Positions 49,510 through 57,198 of a stretch of DNA of 64,000 bases are shown piece by piece (the first letter of the stretch is position 1; each line of letters begins with the position of its first letter). This DNA is from JACQFK01 sp036383955. Lineage in GTDB: Bacteria > Planctomycetota > MHYJ01 > JACPRB01. The position numbers and the translations under genes were made by a program. Under the pieces are notes generated by a model. It did not search any database. It saw nothing but the letters and a program-made list of their open reading frames with translations, and had not been told where the DNA came from. The DNA lies in contig DASVNH010000238.1 in NCBI GenBank assembly GCA_036383955.1, positions 11,459 through 75,458 of the forward strand, written 5' to 3'.

Positions 49510-50121
49510 ATGTTCGTGGCTCAGCTCTGGCGCTACCCGGTGAAGTCGATGGCGGGGGAGCCGCTGGAAGAGGCCGAGGTCCGGCTCGACGGCCTCCGCG
49601 GCGACCGGGTGGTGCACGTGCGCGACGCCCGGGGTGTCGTGACGGCCCGCTACCGTCCTGACCTTCTGTCCCACAAAGGCAGGCTCGGGCCGGACGGCGA
49701 ACCCCTCATCGACGGGAGTCCATGGACGTCGGTCGACCTCCCCGGCCTCCGCCTCGTGCGCGACGACACGACGGAGCGCTTCGACATCCTGCCGCTCCTC
49801 GTGGCGACGGACGGGGCCATCGCGGCGTTCGGGCACGACGGACGTCGGCTGCGCCCCAATGTGGTGATCGGGGGCGTCGACGGCCTGGCCGAGCGGAGCT
49901 GGGAAGGGAAGCGGCTGCGGATCGGCGACGTCGTCATCCGCCTGGCGGACCTGCGCGAGCGCTGCGTCATGACCACCTTCGATCCGGACACGCAGGAGCA
50001 GGACGTCGAGGTTCTCCGCAAGATCCGCCGCGAGTTCGGCGCGCGGCTCGCGCTCAACGCGTCCGTGGAAAAAGAGGGTGTCATCCGCCGCGGCGATTCC
50101 GTAGAGCTCGACGCGAGTTGA
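49510..50121 (+). CDS. MOSC-domain protein
   Basis: The 203-aa protein starts with the MOSC N-terminal barrel (AQLWRYPVKSMAGEPLEE). Its MOSC core has RPNVVIGG and LRERCVMTTFDPDT, where the Cys would hold the sulfur of a molybdenum cofactor or persulfide. MOSC proteins reduce N-hydroxylated compounds or donate sulfur. It lacks the C-terminal ferredoxin of YcbX. The last 41 bases overlap the convergent selenoprotein candidate. Confidence 0.88.
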   Translation: MFVAQLWRYPVKSMAGEPLEEAEVRLDGLRGDRVVHVRDARGVVTARYRPDLLSHKGRLGPDGEPLIDGSPWTSVDLPGLRLVRDDTTERFDILPLLVATDGAIAAFGHDGRRLRPNVVIGGVDGLAERSWEGKRLRIGDVVIRLADLRERCVMTTFDPDTQEQDVEVLRKIRREFGARLALNASVEKEGVIRRGDSVELDAS

Positions 50122-50767
50122 GCCAGTCTTCGAAGCGGACGGGGGCGTCGCTCACGGTCTCGCCGAGGGCGTCCTCGAACACGTCGCGGTACAGGATGTC
50201 GATCGGCGCGAGGGGCAATTCCTTCAGGATCCGCCACACTCTCAGGTTGGCCTGCCCGGTTCCGCTCCACAGGCCTTCGCGGGGCATCGGAGCTTCGAGG
50301 ACGCGTGAGCCCGCGTCTTCGCTGAAGCCGAGGGACGTCGATTCCGCCAGGGCGACGGCCCGTTCCGCCTCCCGCAGGAAGACCTGGGGCGAGACCGGCC
50401 CGCCGACGGCGCCCAGCACGCGCAGGTCGGGCGTGCAGAAGTAGGCGGCGACGTTGCCGCCGACTTTCTGGACGCCCATGTTGGTGTCCGCCTTGCCGAC
50501 GATGGCGAACGTCCCGACTTTCTTCCATCCGGCGGCGAAATGCTTCGCCATGAACGCGCCGACCGTCGGATCCACGAGCGCTCCGACCCGGAGCGCCTGC
50601 GCGTTGTTTCAGGTCAGCGCGGGGTCGTCGAAGTGCCCCGAGATGTGCAGCGCCAGCACGAGCCGGCCCTCCCGCTCGGCCCGCTTCCGCGCCTCATCGA
50701 TCGACGCCTCCCACCCGAACGCGGTCCCGTGACAATCGCCCGCGAGCAGCGCCAGCAGGGTCAGCAT
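50081..50767 (-). CDS. Probable selenocysteine-containing thioredoxin-fold protein with in-frame UGA (codon 53)
   Basis: From the ATG at 50767, which has GGAGGTG 4 bases upstream, one frame runs to 50081 with a single internal TGA at 50611-50609. The 228-aa product has a short leader (MLTLLALLAG), then a thioredoxin-like layout: DEARKRAEREGRLVLALHI, GHFDDPALT followed by the UGA residue, NNAQALRVGALVDPTVGAFM, and later GGNVAAYFCTPDLRVLG. The UGA sits after the first beta strand, where thioredoxin-like proteins put their redox Cys. A perfect stem-loop begins 12 bases after the UGA (50578-50596), as in bacterial SECIS elements. Coding character is kept on both sides. Alternatives are a pseudogene or a Cys codon mutated or misread to TGA. 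Confidence 0.65.
50578..50596 (-). promoter_or_regulatory. SECIS-like hairpin downstream of the in-frame UGA
   Basis: In mRNA sense, GCGCTCC (50596-50590), loop GGGTC (50589-50585) and GGAGCGC (50584-50578) form a perfect 7-bp stem. The stem base lies 12 nt and the loop 19 nt after the UGA. Bacterial SECIS elements are defined by such a stem close to the UGA with a G among the first two loop bases, which holds here. The E. coli fdhF loop is GGUCU, similar to GGGUC. Confidence 0.6.
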
Positions 50768-50882
50768 GGTTCACCTCCGCCGCCACGGAACGCAACGGGC
50801 ATGCCAGGCGCCCGGGAGGCGCGGACCGTATCGCCCCGGATACGCGTGGACCCCGGGAGATACTTCCGGTAGGGTGTCGCGC

Positions 50883-51320
50883 ATGAGCGCGTTCCCGCAA
50901 GCGGAAGACTGGGCCGCCGAATTCGCGGAGTCGACGGCCTTCTCGTTCCTTCCGGTGAAGGAGGACGCGGCGGCGGTGTGCGCCGACTTCCTTCGCCGCT
51001 GCCGGGAGTCGACGGAGGCCGAGCTGCGCCGGGTGCTGCTGGACGAGATGCCGGCGCTGGACTTGCCGCCGGGGATCCGATCGGCGGTTCCCGATACTTT
51101 GGCGGCGCTGCTGAGCTGGCTCGAGGATTCGGGGCGGCTGGGCGGCGGCCGGACCCTGGGGCTCTTCGTCGGCGCGCTCGCTTCCCGCTACCAGGAACGC
51201 TGCGCTCCGGGCGGCGGCCTCCGCGTCCCGCCCGTCGTCAAGAAGACGGCCGACATCGGCCGCAACGACCCCTGTCCCTGCGGCAGCGGCCGCAAGTACA
51301 AGAAGTGCTGCGCGACCTGA
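50883..51320 (+). CDS. SEC-C motif protein
   Basis: The 145-aa product is helical for about 120 residues, then ends with the SecA-type zinc motif IGRNDPCPCGSGRKYKKCC. SEC-C tails bind zinc and mediate contacts with ribosomes or chaperone-like partners. Nothing else of SecA is present. It abuts the next convergent stop. Confidence 0.85.
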   Translation: MSAFPQAEDWAAEFAESTAFSFLPVKEDAAAVCADFLRRCRESTEAELRRVLLDEMPALDLPPGIRSAVPDTLAALLSWLEDSGRLGGGRTLGLFVGALASRYQERCAPGGGLRVPPVVKKTADIGRNDPCPCGSGRKYKKCCAT

Positions 51321-51890
51321 TCAGGGCCCGGCCCACTTCTCCCGCACGGCGTCGTCGAAGAGGTCCGGATTGAGCTTCACGAGCTGCCGGATCCAATCCT
51401 CGCGGACGCCCAGGAATTTCGTGCCGGCGTAGTAGGCGGCCGGTCCCCAGACGCTTTGCGTCTCCAGGGGCGGATGCTTCCGCTTCTTCCGCTGGCGATA
51501 CGCCCACCAGGAGCCCGCCCAGATGAGGAGGCCGGGTCCGATCCCGAGCGCCAGCACCACGCCGTCCGCGAGCCTGTCCTTGAGGCTCGCGGAAATGCAC
51601 ACGCCCACGAAGAGCCCGAGCAGCGCGAACCAGCGGAACGAGTTGGAAATCGAGATCGCCGCCATCGCCTGATCCGCGCAGACCTGGCAGTACCCGAAGG
51701 TCGCGGAGTACTGGACCCCGCCGAAGAGTTTGCCCAAGGTGCGGCTGAGGGGCCCCATGTACCCGTAGCTCAGAGACACGGTCGCTGGGGCGCCGCAGTT
51801 GGGGCAGGTGGGGGGCGGCGCGAAAGAGATATTGCCGTCCGTCAGCTGGAAGGACTTCATCTTGCGTTTAACGGAAATCCAAGCGGCCAC
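51321..51890 (-). CDS. Zinc-ribbon membrane protein of unknown function
   Basis: The 189-aa product has CPNC near residue 29 and CQVC near residue 69, which could form one split zinc ribbon. Two membrane helices follow (about 84-102, 110-130) with a basic Arg/Lys tail and a C-terminal helix pair. GTG 51890 with GGAGGAG upstream is the likely start; ATG 51860 is the alternative. No function recognised. Confidence 0.6.
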   Translation of the reverse strand: MAAWISVKRKMKSFQLTDGNISFAPPPTCPNCGAPATVSLSYGYMGPLSRTLGKLFGGVQYSATFGYCQVCADQAMAAISISNSFRWFALLGLFVGVCISASLKDRLADGVVLALGIGPGLLIWAGSWWAYRQRKKRKHPPLETQSVWGPAAYYAGTKFLGVREDWIRQLVKLNPDLFDDAVREKWAGP

Positions 51891-51960
51891 GTTCTCCTCC
51901 CCTGCGCTCGTCCTGGCGCGACTCGATTTTGAATACTACCCCCCAAAGGCGGCGGCCGCG

Positions 51961-52701
51961 TTATTTGTCCGGCGGATCGGCCAGCAGCGAGAACGCGGGC
52001 TCCAGCCAGCCGCTGTCCCAGCGATGCGCGCGCTGGGGGCCGTCGCGGTAGACGTGAGGCCCCTTGAGCAGCTTCTCGAAGCCCTCGTGGTGTTCGCGGA
52101 AGGCGTCGAAGCCCATGTGGATGAGCCGCAATTCGTTGTCCAGCCGGCCGAGCAGCTCGGCGGGCCGGTACTTGCGGAAGTTCTCCGCCGTGCCGTAGAC
52201 CTGGCCCGAGCCGTAGCGGTCGTGGTGGTCCATCATGAGCGGCGCGTCCCACGCGAGGGCGCGCCGGAAGAGCTCGGGATGTCGCAGCAGCAGGCTGAAC
52301 GCCCCGTGCCCCGACTTGCTGAAGCCCAGCAGGAGGCGGTGGGACGTCGGGTACGCCCCCTCGACGAGCGGCAGGACGTCCTTCAGGAAGTACGCCTCCT
52401 GCGCGATCGCCGGATCGGTCGGATGGTCCGCGTACCAGGGCAGCCGCGAGAAGGTCGGCGCGACGCAGATCACGCCGTGCTTGTCGTGGAGGCCCAGCCG
52501 CTTGGCCTCGAGGAGGCCGTCGCCGTACTTCGACTCCCGCCCCGCCTCGACGGGAAGGACGTAGACGACCGGCGCGCGCCCCTCGAGCTTGGCGGGGAGC
52601 AGCACCCGGACGACGGTCGCGCCGGCCTGCCGCGGCGACGCGAGGGCATGGACGCGGAAGCCGTCGGCGTCGACGGCCTGCAGGGCGAGAAGGAGGAGCA
52701 T
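51961..52701 (-). CDS. Secreted alpha/beta hydrolase of the esterase type
   Basis: The 246-aa enzyme has a leader (MLLLLALQAVDADG). The core has VVYVLPVEAG, ICVAPTFSRLPW, the elbow LLGFSKSGHGAFSLLLRHPELF with Ser, DAPLM and a C-terminal AHRWDSGW with a candidate His. This resembles S-formylglutathione hydrolase/esterase D-like and feruloyl-esterase-like proteins. The substrate is not shown. Confidence 0.8.
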   Translation of the reverse strand: MLLLLALQAVDADGFRVHALASPRQAGATVVRVLLPAKLEGRAPVVYVLPVEAGRESKYGDGLLEAKRLGLHDKHGVICVAPTFSRLPWYADHPTDPAIAQEAYFLKDVLPLVEGAYPTSHRLLLGFSKSGHGAFSLLLRHPELFRRALAWDAPLMMDHHDRYGSGQVYGTAENFRKYRPAELLGRLDNELRLIHMGFDAFREHHEGFEKLLKGPHVYRDGPQRAHRWDSGWLEPAFSLLADPPDK

Positions 52702-52752
52702 GGCGGGAGCATTTTACTGGCGGGGGGCGTTTCGCGCGACTACGCTGCGCGG

Positions 52753-53193
52753 ATGAATAACGCGATCCTCACGGCCGGCATCGTGGCGGGAGGCTTCCTG
52801 CTGGCGATGCAGCCGCCGATCAACGCGGCCCTGCGGAACCGCGTGGGCGTCTTCGAGTCGGCCCTGATCTCCTTCCTGGTCGGCACGGTCGTGCTGGCCG
52901 CCCTCGTGGCCGTCAAGCGGGAGGGCAACCTGCTCGCGGTCCGCGGCACTCCGGCGTGGATGCTGACGGGCGGCCTGATCGGCGCGATCTTCGTGACCCT
53001 CACGCTGCTCGCGGCGCCGAAGCTCGGGGTGACCGCCCTGGTGGTCGCGACCCTCGCGGGCCAGGTGACCGCGGGGCTGCTCATCGACACCTTCGGCTGG
53101 TTCGGCATCGAGCCCAAGCCCCTCGAGCCCCGCCGCCTCGTCGGCCTCGCGCTGGTCGGCGTGGCCGTGTACCTGATGAACTCGAAGAAGTAG
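52753..53193 (+). CDS. Small DMT transporter of the YdcZ family
   Basis: The 146-aa protein has about five membrane helices and the family pattern AMQPPINAALRNRVG, SFLVGTVVLAALVAV, GGLIGAIFVTLTLLAAPKLG and LVVATLAGQVTAGLLIDTFGWFG. It probably works as a dimer of two such units in the inner membrane. Substrate unknown. Confidence 0.87.
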   Translation: MNNAILTAGIVAGGFLLAMQPPINAALRNRVGVFESALISFLVGTVVLAALVAVKREGNLLAVRGTPAWMLTGGLIGAIFVTLTLLAAPKLGVTALVVATLAGQVTAGLLIDTFGWFGIEPKPLEPRRLVGLALVGVAVYLMNSKK

Positions 53194-53201
53194 AGCCCCC
53201 G

Positions 53202-54395
53202 TTAGAGAAACGGCTCCGGGCCTTTGGGGGCCTGGGGCGCTTCGGCCTTCGGGGCGGGCGGGGTGAGGATCTTGGTCTCGTCCTTGCGGCGCGCCCCTTC
53301 CATGAGCATGGTCATCGTCGGCGTGCCGATCGTGACCTTCGTCGGCAGCCGGCCGGACTCGAAAGCGAACGTCGCGTCGTCCCAGTCGAGCAGCCGGTAG
53401 AAGGCGTCCTCGCCCTCCAGGTTCTCCACCCAGGCGTGGCGCACCTCGCCGCGCTCCATCGCCATGCCCGCGTCCTTGCCCTTCTTCCCGAGCTTCAGCG
53501 TGCCCGTCTTCTGCGTCATCGACAGCACCTGCACGATGTCGACGATCGGGAAGTCCGCCAGCGTGCCGGTCAGCGGCGCGGTATCGGGCGAGGCCGGCGC
53601 CGCCGGCGCGCTGAGCAGGCCGCGCAGGTAGTGCCCGAGCCGCGGATGCCGGCGCAGGCCTTCGCCCAGCGCCAGGCGGTCGAAGAGCAGGCCCTGGGCC
53701 GCGGTCCGGGCGGTGGAAGTCGCCGCCGCCGGCTCGCCGGACATGAACGCGCGCGCTTCGACGCAGTCGCCCTCGCGGACCTTGCCGTGGCCCTCGATCT
53801 CCACCTCTCCCGAGACGAGGATGTGGAGGGCTTCGACGGCCTGCCCGGCGGTCAGGACGGCCTTTCCGGGCGGCCAGGTCTTGCGCGCGCCGGTCCTCAT
53901 CAGGAACTGGGTGATCCCTTCGGGCAGCTGGCGCAGGAAGGGCTGCTCTTTTTCCGCCCGGGAGGCCGCGACCATGTCGCGCAGGAGGATCGAGGTCTCG
54001 TCGGACTTTTTGGCGTCGATCTGCCCTTTCACGGCCCGGATCTTCTCGAGCAGCACGGCGCTGCTGAACGGCTTGATGACGTAGTCCTTGGCGCCCAGGC
54101 GGAGCGCCTCGGTGACCTTGTCGCGGGACGACTGGCTGGTCACCATGATGACCGGGATTTCGCGGAAGGGCGCGACCACGCGCAGCTGCTTCAGGAACGT
54201 CACCCCGTCCATGCGCGGCATGTCCCAGTCGGCCAGCACGAGGTCGATCTCGAGCTTCTCGTTGCGCAGGAGCTCGAGGCCCTCCTCGCCGTCCGCGGCC
54301 TCCAGGATCTCCAGCGTCTCCAGCCCCATGCTCTGGAGGGTCGAGCGGACGATCATCCGCGTGGCCCGCGAGTCGTCCACCAGAAGTATTCTCAT
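53202..54395 (-). CDS. Response regulator with cyclic-nucleotide-binding and DUF4388-type output domains
   Basis: The 397-aa protein has a receiver domain (1-125; Asp in VLADWDMPRMDG, Lys in VIKPF). A cNMP-binding-like domain (about 155-240; PGKAVLTAGQAVEALHILVSGEVEIEGHG) and a C-terminal DUF4388/PATAN-type region (about 270-380; LTGTLADFPIVDIVQVLSMTQKTGTLKL) follow. It likely turns phosphorylation from the upstream CheA into an output that is not a flagellar switch. It is last in the chemotaxis operon; its ATG overlaps the CheR-CheX stop. Confidence 0.83.
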   Translation of the reverse strand: MRILLVDDSRATRMIVRSTLQSMGLETLEILEAADGEEGLELLRNEKLEIDLVLADWDMPRMDGVTFLKQLRVVAPFREIPVIMVTSQSSRDKVTEALRLGAKDYVIKPFSSAVLLEKIRAVKGQIDAKKSDETSILLRDMVAASRAEKEQPFLRQLPEGITQFLMRTGARKTWPPGKAVLTAGQAVEALHILVSGEVEIEGHGKVREGDCVEARAFMSGEPAAATSTARTAAQGLLFDRLALGEGLRRHPRLGHYLRGLLSAPAAPASPDTAPLTGTLADFPIVDIVQVLSMTQKTGTLKLGKKGKDAGMAMERGEVRHAWVENLEGEDAFYRLLDWDDATFAFESGRLPTKVTIGTPTMTMLMEGARRKDETKILTPPAPKAEAPQAPKGPEPFL

Positions 54396-55639
54396 GCGCC
54401 GACGATCCTCACGTCGAAGGACTCTCCCTCGCAGGCGAACGCGGTCCGGCAGAGGTCGACGCCGCCCACGCCCTCCTCCGCGCGCGGCAGCGCCAGCCCG
54501 GTCGCCCCCGGCAGGAACATCCGCAGGTTGCCGGCCGTCATGTTCGCCAGCTCGCCCACCGCGTCCCGGACGTCCGCGTCCGTCACCCGCTCGATCGGCG
54601 TCCGGAACATCGCCGCCGCGGCGCGCCGGGCGAGGCCGGGCGCGCAGCGCAGCGTGACCCGGCCGCGGAAGTCGCCCGTGAAGTTCACGGTGGCCGCGAC
54701 GACCGGCGCCGCCGGCCCCGCGTCCTTCCGCGGCCCCAGCGCCAGGCCCAGGGTGAGCGACCAGATGGCGCGGACGACATCCTCCACGTCCGCCTCGCCC
54801 AGCTTCACGCGGCTTCTCCACCGCGTCTCGCGCGGGCGGTAGCAGGTGACGGGGCCGATCGCGACGAGGTCGAAGCCGTCGTCGACGCCCAGCGTGGTCT
54901 CCGACGTCCCCAGGAGCAGGACGCCGTCGGGCTTGAGCCGCGCGCGGACGCGCTCGAGGACCCCGCGGCGGTGCTCGAGGGGCAGGTAGATGAGGACGTT
55001 GCGGAGGAGGATGACGTCGCAGGAGGGGACGTCGAGGTCGCCGATGAGATTGATCTCACGAAACTCCACCATGCTGCGGATCGCGTCGCTGAGGCGCCAG
55101 TCGGGGCCGACCTTAGAGAAGTGCCGGACCAGGTACGCGGCCGGCAGGCCCCGATTGACCTCCAGCTGAGAGTATCGCGCGTCCCGCGCGCGCGCCAGCG
55201 CGTCCCGTGAAAAATCGCTGGCGATCACCCAGAGCCGCGGGGCCAGGTCGGGGAGGCTCTCGCGGACGGCGAGGGCGACGCTGTAGGGCTCCTGGCCGCT
55301 GGAGCAGGCGGCGGACCAGACGACCACCGGCTCGCCGGGGGCCGCGCGGCGCAGGGCGGCGGGCAGGATGGCCGTGCGCAGCGCCTCAAACGGCGACAGG
55401 TCGCGGAAGAAGAACGTTTCGTTGTTGAGCAGGGCCTCCACCACCCGCCGCTCGAGGCCGTTCGGCGAGCCGGAGCGCAGGAGGCGCAGGATCTCGGCGG
55501 GCCCGGCCAGCCCTTCCTTGCGCGCGACCCCGCCGAGCCGCAGCTCCGCGATCGTCGTCCCCTCCGGATCCAGGGTCACGCCGGTGCGCGTCGAGACGAG
55601 GCGGCCCAGGAGCTGCATGTCCAGGGGAGTGAGGCTCAT
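54392..55639 (-). CDS. CheR methyltransferase fused to a CheX-like phosphatase domain
   Basis: The 415-aa protein begins with CheR: an N-terminal helical domain, LLNNETFFFRD, the SAM-binding WSAACSSGQEPYSVAL, and CDVILLRNVLIYL near residue 205 (275 residues in all). After a linker, residues about 285-415 contain VVAATVNFTGDFRGRVTLRC and DAVGELANMTAGNLRMF, the E-x2-N type signature of CheC/CheX/FliY phosphatases. One protein would then methylate the receptor and remove phosphate from a response regulator. It overlaps its neighbours by ATGA on both sides. Confidence 0.85.
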   Translation of the reverse strand: MSLTPLDMQLLGRLVSTRTGVTLDPEGTTIAELRLGGVARKEGLAGPAEILRLLRSGSPNGLERRVVEALLNNETFFFRDLSPFEALRTAILPAALRRAAPGEPVVVWSAACSSGQEPYSVALAVRESLPDLAPRLWVIASDFSRDALARARDARYSQLEVNRGLPAAYLVRHFSKVGPDWRLSDAIRSMVEFREINLIGDLDVPSCDVILLRNVLIYLPLEHRRGVLERVRARLKPDGVLLLGTSETTLGVDDGFDLVAIGPVTCYRPRETRWRSRVKLGEADVEDVVRAIWSLTLGLALGPRKDAGPAAPVVAATVNFTGDFRGRVTLRCAPGLARRAAAAMFRTPIERVTDADVRDAVGELANMTAGNLRMFLPGATGLALPRAEEGVGGVDLCRTAFACEGESFDVRIVGA

Positions 55640-56694
55640 CGACGACCGCCTTCCACCCGTCCCACCCGCAGCGCGATCTCGGCGGCGAGGCCCGCGGGCG
55701 GCAGCATGTGGTCGGCGAGGCCGGCTTCGACGAGCGCGCCCGGCATGCCCCAGACGGTCGAGCTTTTCGGGTCCTGGACGAGCAGCCGGCCGCCCGCTTC
55801 GCGGATCGCGCGCGCGCCCTTGAGGCCGTCCTGCCCCATCCCGGTCAGCACGATCCCGAGGACGCCGGCGCCCCAGGCCGCGGCGGCCGTGCGGAAGAGC
55901 ACGTCGGCCGACGGCCGGCACGAGTTCTCCGGCGGGCCCTGGGTGACGCGGAGGCGCGGGCCCCCTTCGAGGTGGAAGTCGCCGGGCGCGATCCAGGCTT
56001 CGCCCGCCTGCGCGGCGGCGTTGTCCGCGGCCTCGCGGATGACGAGCCCGCCGCGGCCGTCGAGCCGCTCCGCGAGCGCCCGGGTGAAGAGAGGCGGCAT
56101 GTGCTGGACGACGAGGATGGGGACGCGGAGCGGCGCGGGCAGCGCGCCGAACAGCTCGGAGAGGGCGTTGGGGCCGCCCGTGGAGGCGGCGACGACCACC
56201 GCGCGGACGGGAGCGGCGGGGCCCCGCGGCAGCGGACCGTCGGCGGCCGGGACCCGGCCGCGCCAGGCGGACGAGGAGATGGGGCGCATGCGGCGCCCGA
56301 AGTGCTTGACCTTGGGCACGAGGTCGAGGCGCAGCCGTTCCATGGCGTCGACGCCCGACGCGGACGGCTTGGTCACGTAGTCGGTGGCGCCGTGGTAGAG
56401 GCAGTCGAGCGTGAGCGACGCGCCCTGGGTGGTGAGCGAGCTGAGCATGATGATCGGGAGGGAGGCGCGCTCGCTTCGCACCGCCCGGAGGGTGCCCAGG
56501 CCGTCGAGGACGGGCATGTCGACGTCCAGGGTGACGACGTCGGGCCGGAGCTGGTCGATTTTCTGCAGGGCGATCTGGCCGTTGGCGGCGGTGCCGACGA
56601 CCTCGAGCTCCGGATCGGCCGCGAGCAGCTCCGACACGAGGTGGCGGACCACGGCGGAGTCGTCGACGACCAGGACCCGGATGCGGTCGCTCAC
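55636..56694 (-). CDS. cheB: Protein-glutamate methylesterase CheB
   Basis: The 352-aa protein has a receiver domain (1-125; VTLDVDMPVLDG, DYVTKPSA) and the methylesterase domain (about 165-350). The catalytic triad is Ser in VVVAASTGGPNALSEL, His in LVVQHMPPLF and Asp in TGMGQDGLKG. It demethylates or deamidates receptor Glu/Gln. The start is GTG 56694, overlapping the CheY stop (GTGA). Confidence 0.93.
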   Translation of the reverse strand: MSDRIRVLVVDDSAVVRHLVSELLAADPELEVVGTAANGQIALQKIDQLRPDVVTLDVDMPVLDGLGTLRAVRSERASLPIIMLSSLTTQGASLTLDCLYHGATDYVTKPSASGVDAMERLRLDLVPKVKHFGRRMRPISSSAWRGRVPAADGPLPRGPAAPVRAVVVAASTGGPNALSELFGALPAPLRVPILVVQHMPPLFTRALAERLDGRGGLVIREAADNAAAQAGEAWIAPGDFHLEGGPRLRVTQGPPENSCRPSADVLFRTAAAAWGAGVLGIVLTGMGQDGLKGARAIREAGGRLLVQDPKSSTVWGMPGALVEAGLADHMLPPAGLAAEIALRVGRVEGGRR

Positions 56695-57059
56695 GGCGCG
56701 CGGAGCCCCAGGAGGGCGAGCTTGTCCCGGACGTGGTCGGCGGTGAACGGCTTCATGAGGTATTCCTGCGCGCCGGCGTCGAGGGCCTCGCGGACGCGGG
56801 CGGGGTCGACCTCGGTGGTGATCATCAGCACGCGCACGGCGTTCCACGCCGGCTCGGCGCGGACGGCCCGGGCGATGTCGGCGCCCGACATGCCGGGGAG
56901 GTGGTAGTCGAGGACCACCAGATCGGCCGGAGCGGCGCGGAGGGCGGCGAGGGCGGCCTCTCCGTCGCCCGCCTCGGCGGTCTCGAAGCCGAGCTCCCGC
57001 AGGATGTCCGCGATGATCGCGCGCATCGCGCGGGAATCGTCGACGACCAGAGCTCTCAT
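56691..57059 (-). CDS. Single-domain response regulator (CheY-like)
   Basis: The 122-aa receiver domain has the acidic pair VVDDS, phospho-acceptor Asp in LVVLDYHLPGMSG, Thr in MITTE and Lys in YLMKPF. It should be phosphorylated by CheA. Upstream lies the CACCGAG repeat (57065-57183), which separates it from the chemoreceptor gene. Confidence 0.92.
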   Translation of the reverse strand: MRALVVDDSRAMRAIIADILRELGFETAEAGDGEAALAALRAAPADLVVLDYHLPGMSGADIARAVRAEPAWNAVRVLMITTEVDPARVREALDAGAQEYLMKPFTADHVRDKLALLGLRAP

Positions 57060-57064
57060 ACGTT

Positions 57065-57183
57065 CACCACCGAGACACCGAGGACACCGAGACGACCTTT
57101 GGGGGATCCCCCCGCGCCCCCCCCCGGGGGGGGAGGGGGGGACCCCCACACACCGTTCTCGGTGTTCTCGGTGTCTCGGTGGT
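57065..57183. repeat. Inverted CACCGAG-type repeat with C/G core inside the chemotaxis operon
   Basis: The left arm repeats CACCGAG with 1-2 extra bases (57065-57093). The core has a C10 run then G8 and G7 runs (about 57110-57147). The right arm repeats CTCGGTG (57153-57183). Here the unit is 8-9 bases, not 7. It lies between the chemoreceptor and the CheY gene, the only non-overlapping junction in the operon. Confidence 0.85.
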
Positions 57184-57198
57184 GCACGTCGTCGTTCC

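Noticed and set aside
50081..50575. A stand-alone 164-aa gene starting at 50575
   Set aside because: No ribosome site at 50575, while the same frame continues upstream through one TGA to a gene start with a strong SD and leader. Treated as the C-terminal part of a selenoprotein candidate.
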